This document shows, in pieces, positions 59,860 to 64,000 of a stretch of 64,000 nucleotides of DNA. Numbering within the stretch: the stretch's first letter is position 1; the number at the start of each line of letters is the position of its first letter. Location of the stretch: positions 286,501 through 350,500 of the forward strand of contig JAODTK010003777.1 in the NCBI GenBank assembly GCA_026419785.1, read 5' to 3'. The translations under genes and the position numbers were made by a program. Origin of the DNA: Sclerodactyla briareus. Lineage: Eukaryota > Echinodermata > Holothuroidea > Dendrochirotida > Sclerodactylidae. The notes beneath the pieces were generated by a model. It was not told the origin of the DNA and made no database searches. It worked only from the letters and a program-made list of their open reading frames with translations.

Positions 59860-61480
59860 CGTCTATACGATATTGGATTCAAATGGGAGGGTAGACAACT
59901 GGCAATATTCGTCCATAGGCGTATCTTAATTTACTCGAGGGGAGAAGGCCAAGTTTGTTGTTTAATTAATCATGAAAACGGTGATATGAGTCTTCAAATT
60001 CTTCCATTTAACTAGTTATTTTACACGCAGAAACGCACACCAGAAATGTCCGCTGAATTCATTTTGAACACCTATGTAGCCCCGCCATTATCCTCTTCAA
60101 CGACTGTCTGCATTGTGTGTGTAATACTATAATACTCCTTCAGTTTTGACTGGTCAAATTCCCAATCCTCAAAAGGAGTTTAATCTCTCAAGCTTTGCTG
60201 TGTAGACTGCAAAGAAGTGAGAGTAAACAACACATAAACTTAGACTGCCTGTCAGACTTCTGTGAATGGTCCAAACCCCCCCCCGGGGGGCCCCCATGGC
60301 CTGGCAAGGCTCAGAGGATTGATAGGGGGTATCAATTCTTCTCTGTGGTGCACTCATGTCTACTGATTGTCTGATTGTTTTACACTCCCTACTGGGATGC
60401 GCAAGCCCTTCCAGGTTGTGAATGGACTTGACAGGCATGACTGACCATTGGGGTATTATTACCTGTGATCATAGACAAGCCCTAATGACGGGATTAACTG
60501 TGGTGTGTGTGAAGCAGTGAAGTTGGGAGGAAGAAGAAAGCAAGGGTCAAGGTAGCTTCTGAAAGTAGGAAGGGCACAACATTTTTGGCATTTTTTGCTA
60601 TTGAAGCAAAAAGTGAGGGCATTAACCTGTACCCATGAGCAAAAAGTGAGGGCCTTACCCTGTACCCCCCCCAGGCAGAATGGGCAGGTTTAAGTCTATA
60701 AAGTAGCTCTCTTCTTCCCCCAGTGCTCTCATCTGTGTGACTGTCACACTGATTGACTATTTGGGAAAAGTGATTGCCAAGATAATAACATGTTAAACAT
60801 TGGCCAGAAGTCATAATGATCAAACATTAACTGAAGCCCCACATAATTCATGAAATGTCTCAACATGGCTATATATATACTAGAAAATTACCAGATCTTG
60901 TCCTGTTTTCTATTATCTATTTGTATTATATTATCGTGCAAGCAGATATTATTTGGTTATGGGAGTGCTGCATGGGGTGAGCTATATAGAGAGGCAATTC
61001 TCAAACACAACCCATGTAGGAGAGAATTGGGATTGAAAGCCTTGTGAAAAGTTTGACCCTAAAAAGAGCAATCAAACATTTGATTGGACTGTAAAATGGC
61101 TATTGATACAAGTATTTCTGAACAGTTATGCCTTGTCAATTGCATGACCCACCCCTGGTAACCCCAACAAGGTGTAGTCATTGCCACTTCAAACAAATGA
61201 TGCACACCTCAGTCCACTTGTGCCGAAAAATAATGAAAATTGATACACCCACATCACTTTGAAAGACACAGATACTCTGCTGTACCAATTGAAAATTGAC
61301 TGCGCTCACTGACTACCCCTCGCACATTATTGAATAACGACATCACGGTACAATGACCAACATGTGGAGCACCATGCTATTGGACAATGAAAGTACCTAC
61401 AATGACTCGCCTTTTCCAGGGTCGGGAGAGATGCAATTGATAATATATAGGCCTGCATGCACTTCGCTTTCCCCACACAT
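59860..61480. other. No gene recognised
   Basis: Near 60950 the plus strand reads GYGSAAWGELYREAILKHNP, faintly like the C-terminal region of a retrotransposon reverse transcriptase, but no further support is visible. Confidence 0.4.
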
Positions 61481-61485
61481 ATACC

Positions 61486-61677
61486 CTAAAAAAGATATTT
61501 TTCAAATTTGGTAATGGGTTGGTGTCCGATTAATTTAAAAAACTCCACTTCATTCAATCTATTGCTTTGAACCACATAATTCACTTCATGAGTCATGAAA
61601 TGTGTAAAGTTATCCTCATCATTTAGCCGTGCTGCAGTCTCCTGACTTAGTGTTACGGTCGGTGGGACTTCCCACAA
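61486..61677 (-). CDS. Possible terminal exon or small ORF, unrecognised
   Basis: A 63-codon frame ending in TAG, with ordinary protein composition and a hydrophilic, likely helical character (ARLNDEDNFTHFMTHEVNYV, then FFKLIGHQPITKFEKYLF). The frame remains open a little upstream of the methionine. A possible acceptor (ACTAAGTCAG) lies inside it but lacks a pyrimidine tract. No domain recognised. Being in repeat-rich sequence, it may derive from a mobile element. Confidence 0.25.
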   Translation of the reverse strand: MWEVPPTVTLSQETAARLNDEDNFTHFMTHEVNYVVQSNRLNEVEFFKLIGHQPITKFEKYLF

Positions 61678-62199
61678 TGAATGGAAACATGGACTTCGCT
61701 GGTTAAAGACTCGTGACTTTACCTTGTCTCTTCAAGATTATACTATTCCAGGTTTATATTTCAGTATTTATTTCAATTGCCATCAGATGAACTTTTGACC
61801 TTGGTCAAAAGCAGTAAGCATCTCTTGCGGTTGTAAATATTCCAGGTGATCGTTTTGTGTCAAGTGTTGGTTTGGGTGGCAACACACATTTGACAGGGTT
61901 TGATATAGATGAGAAAGGGGAAACATGTCAGGAAAAAAAGGGCAAGAATCACGACGCAGAGTGCGTTTCTTGTTGGTAAACGTAGGCTACACGCAACTTC
62001 AGCAAACGTGCATCTGGCACGGCAAACTCATCCTCTAAGTTTGTTTCTACCTTGAGGCACATTTGTAAGCATGACCTAGATATCTACAGTACTGCCTTTA
62101 TACCCAATCGCATACGCAATAGGCCTACATCTAACCACACACGGCCACTCGAGGGGTTCAGCAGGCTGTAGGGGGGGGTATGATAAGGAACACATTGTA

Positions 62200-63010
62200 T
62201 TTATATTAGTTGTATTTATATCCCCGCAAACTTTTGTTTGGGGGCGTGGTAGCCGAACGTTCGGCCGCCACCGCCGCAGCCGAAAATTTCGGCTGAACAA
62301 CAGGTAGTGCATTTTGACGTCCACTAGAGGACAATGTGATTCCTCTAAATGCGGTCCACAAAGGTTTTTTCTTCTTTTCTGCGGGGTATACTGATTTACG
62401 TCGGCGGTTTAACCCTATTCACTGCCCAGTTGGTACAAGTTGCACCTTTACAATTACATTACACCGTGACAAGGGTTAACACTTAGAAATTGTTAATCCA
62501 ATGAGGGGAACTTCAGGGAAGGGACATGTCTCTTATATATCTTCTTATAAATTATGGTTTTGGGTGTGTAGAGCCGCCGCCGTCCCAGACCAGCCGCCGC
62601 TGCGTGAATCTTTGTGACGTTAGCGCAATAACTCTTAAACGCTTATCGATTGATCCGAAACTTGGGACACAGTCCGCCTATGTGAAATCTCGGATGATTC
62701 AAAAGTGGGCATCACTTCAATGCTGGTAGCCTCTGATTTGCAAAATTTTACGCTAACTTTAACAGCTAAATTTCAGTCTTATTGAAACGAACTTTGTGGA
62801 TAGGGACCTAGTTGATCCCAAAAAAATGTGGGGTCATTTCAAGGGTACTGGAGGTCAAATTTGCGATTTATGCGATTTCCAACTTAGTCTATTTTGAACA
62901 AAACTTGGTGGATGGGGGGTACATTTTCCCATGGAATTACAACAACTTGGGGGGTGAATCTTTAGTTTTCTGACTAAAAGGAGGTCCTTTAGGGGGTGTT
63001 AGCGGGATAT
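62200..63010. repeat. Probable dispersed repeat with palindromes
   Basis: Begins near CCCCGCAAAC-TTTT-GTTTGGGGG (inverted repeat, 62222-62244), then two palindromes at 62252-62294. The following sequence has short recurring phrases such as GAACGAACTTTGTGGAT and AACAAAACTTGGTGGAT. Non-coding as far as I can see. Multi-copy status cannot be tested here. Confidence 0.45.
62252..62294. repeat. Pair of adjacent palindromes
   Basis: GCCGAACGTTCGGC (62252-62265) is a perfect 14-base palindrome. AGCCGAAAATTTCGGCT (62278-62294) is a perfect inverted repeat around a central A. Both share the GCCGAA arm and are separated by CGCCACCGCCGC. Confidence 0.9.
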
Positions 63011-64000
63011 ACACGTGAAGCGGTTTCCCGCCCCACATGTCAGTTTTGTAGGTGTTTCTGCAACCTTTTCAAAAGTTTGTTTGAACGATCTGAACCTCTG
63101 CTCTGTCCTGTAACAGCATGGAATCTTTTCCGCTTACTATAGTACCTATTACATTTGTGTTAAGCGTCATTATTGCATTGCGTAACCCTCCACAATCTCT
63201 GCCTCACTGTAACGTTTTGGACGACGCAGCAAACAAATCATCATAACCGCATAACGCCGGCTTAATACTGCCCCATAAACGTACTAGGTCTACAAATGCC
63301 ATAGCACATGCAAACCAAATTGAACGATGCACCAATCTAGCCCGGCACCACGAATCACGCTCCAGCTGGTTAGGTACTGCTACATGTAGGATATGGAGAT
63401 AAGTAATACCTCATGTTTTTTCTTTGTTTCTTTTTTTCCCTTTTTTTTTATGTCAGTGCCGCGGCAATGCACAGCCGACGTTAGGCATCAACCACTCGCC
63501 CTACCTTCCACCTAGATGAAGAAAAGGACCCTGGTACAGATGCCGTACGTCGTGGTACCCCTACATGCACCGCATACTGGCCCTTTTTTCCCCACCATGT
63601 TGGCTTCTACCTAAAATTGTCGTCTAGCAGCGATTTGAAGTAAAAGTAAAATAACTGTAATGTTTCTGATTTAATGATACACAAACTGATGCAATTTCTT
63701 GTTCTCCGGTGTAGCTCGACGGGGACATTTTCTTTCTTCAAATATCTAAATCATCAACGTTTCATACTTCCCCCGTTAATATAACCTTCCCTGTGCACAA
63801 GCATTCGTCTGAAACGGAACGTTGCTTCAGCCCACAAACTCTGTGAAAATGCTCCATAAATAAATTTCACTGCATGTTAATCTGAGTGGAAACAACATTC
63901 GCCCCATAAGAAATTTACGCGATGTATTTATCATTTAGTTCAGTCAGCCTTTATTCAGGTCTTACTTCCAGCACCTGGCCACGAAGCTACCCATAACTAA
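63011..64000. other. No gene recognised
   Basis: Mixed sequence with T-rich runs near 63421-63449. No frame over 60 codons stands out. Confidence 0.5.

Noticed and set aside
1..64000. CRISPR array, operon or phage-like organisation
   Set aside because: The 53-base minisatellite has no unique spacers, and introns and retroelements show the window is eukaryotic nuclear DNA.

Overview
This looks like a window of an animal nuclear genome. It is AT-rich and intron-rich, no long open reading frame is conserved, and most of it is dispersed repeats, microsatellites and broken retrotransposons. A stathmin-domain gene, plus SRCR, WSC and CUB modules in phase-1 exons, together with CR1/L2-type non-LTR elements, suggest a marine invertebrate deuterostome, most likely an echinoderm. 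That taxonomic call is an inference, not something read directly.

I recognise two protein-coding genes, both on the minus strand and both assembled here by hand from exon and splice signals. Gene 1 (27927 down to 21628) has four exons and resembles STMND1, the stathmin-domain protein with a lipid-anchored N-terminus. Exon 1 begins MGCSSSK, exon 2 carries the start of the stathmin domain and ends after R-R-K, exon 3 continues the helix, and exon 4 carries a serine-rich acidic C-terminus and the stop. Gene 2 (53820 down to at least 47088) encodes secreted or membrane-bound extracellular modules in the order SRCR (two exons), WSC, CUB. Its recognised junctions are phase 1 up to the start of the CUB exon. 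The 5' and 3' ends of gene 2 were not found. Both genes keep good splice sites but contain several one- or two-base frame breaks inside recognisable domains, so either the assembly has uncorrected indels or both are decaying copies. The first looks more likely.

The rest, left to right: a 53-bp minisatellite (616-1265); a possible coding exon (2860-3077) and a tRNA-derived SINE (about 4386-4580); trinucleotide arrays near 8.5, 11 and 25.4 kb; several pairs of dispersed repeats (9.0/43.1 kb, 11.9/13.9 kb, 13.0/54.9 kb); a LINE tail beside an ATGT array and a conserved hairpin (15.0-15.4 kb); a CR1-like reverse transcriptase remnant (15.8-17.9 kb, minus); GACCTC-rich modular repeats at 18.3-19.8, 22.9-23.8 and 47.7-48.7 kb; a GC-rich inverted-repeat element in intron 1 of gene 1 (25253-26116); a foldback MITE (32698-33136); an L2-like reverse transcriptase remnant (35.1-36.5 kb, plus) and a separate RT fragment at 37.1 kb; large tandem duplications at 58-59.9 kb; and a pair of palindromes at 62.25 kb. 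Long poly(G)/poly(C) runs, one of 40 G, occur throughout. Stretches not listed hold nothing I can support.
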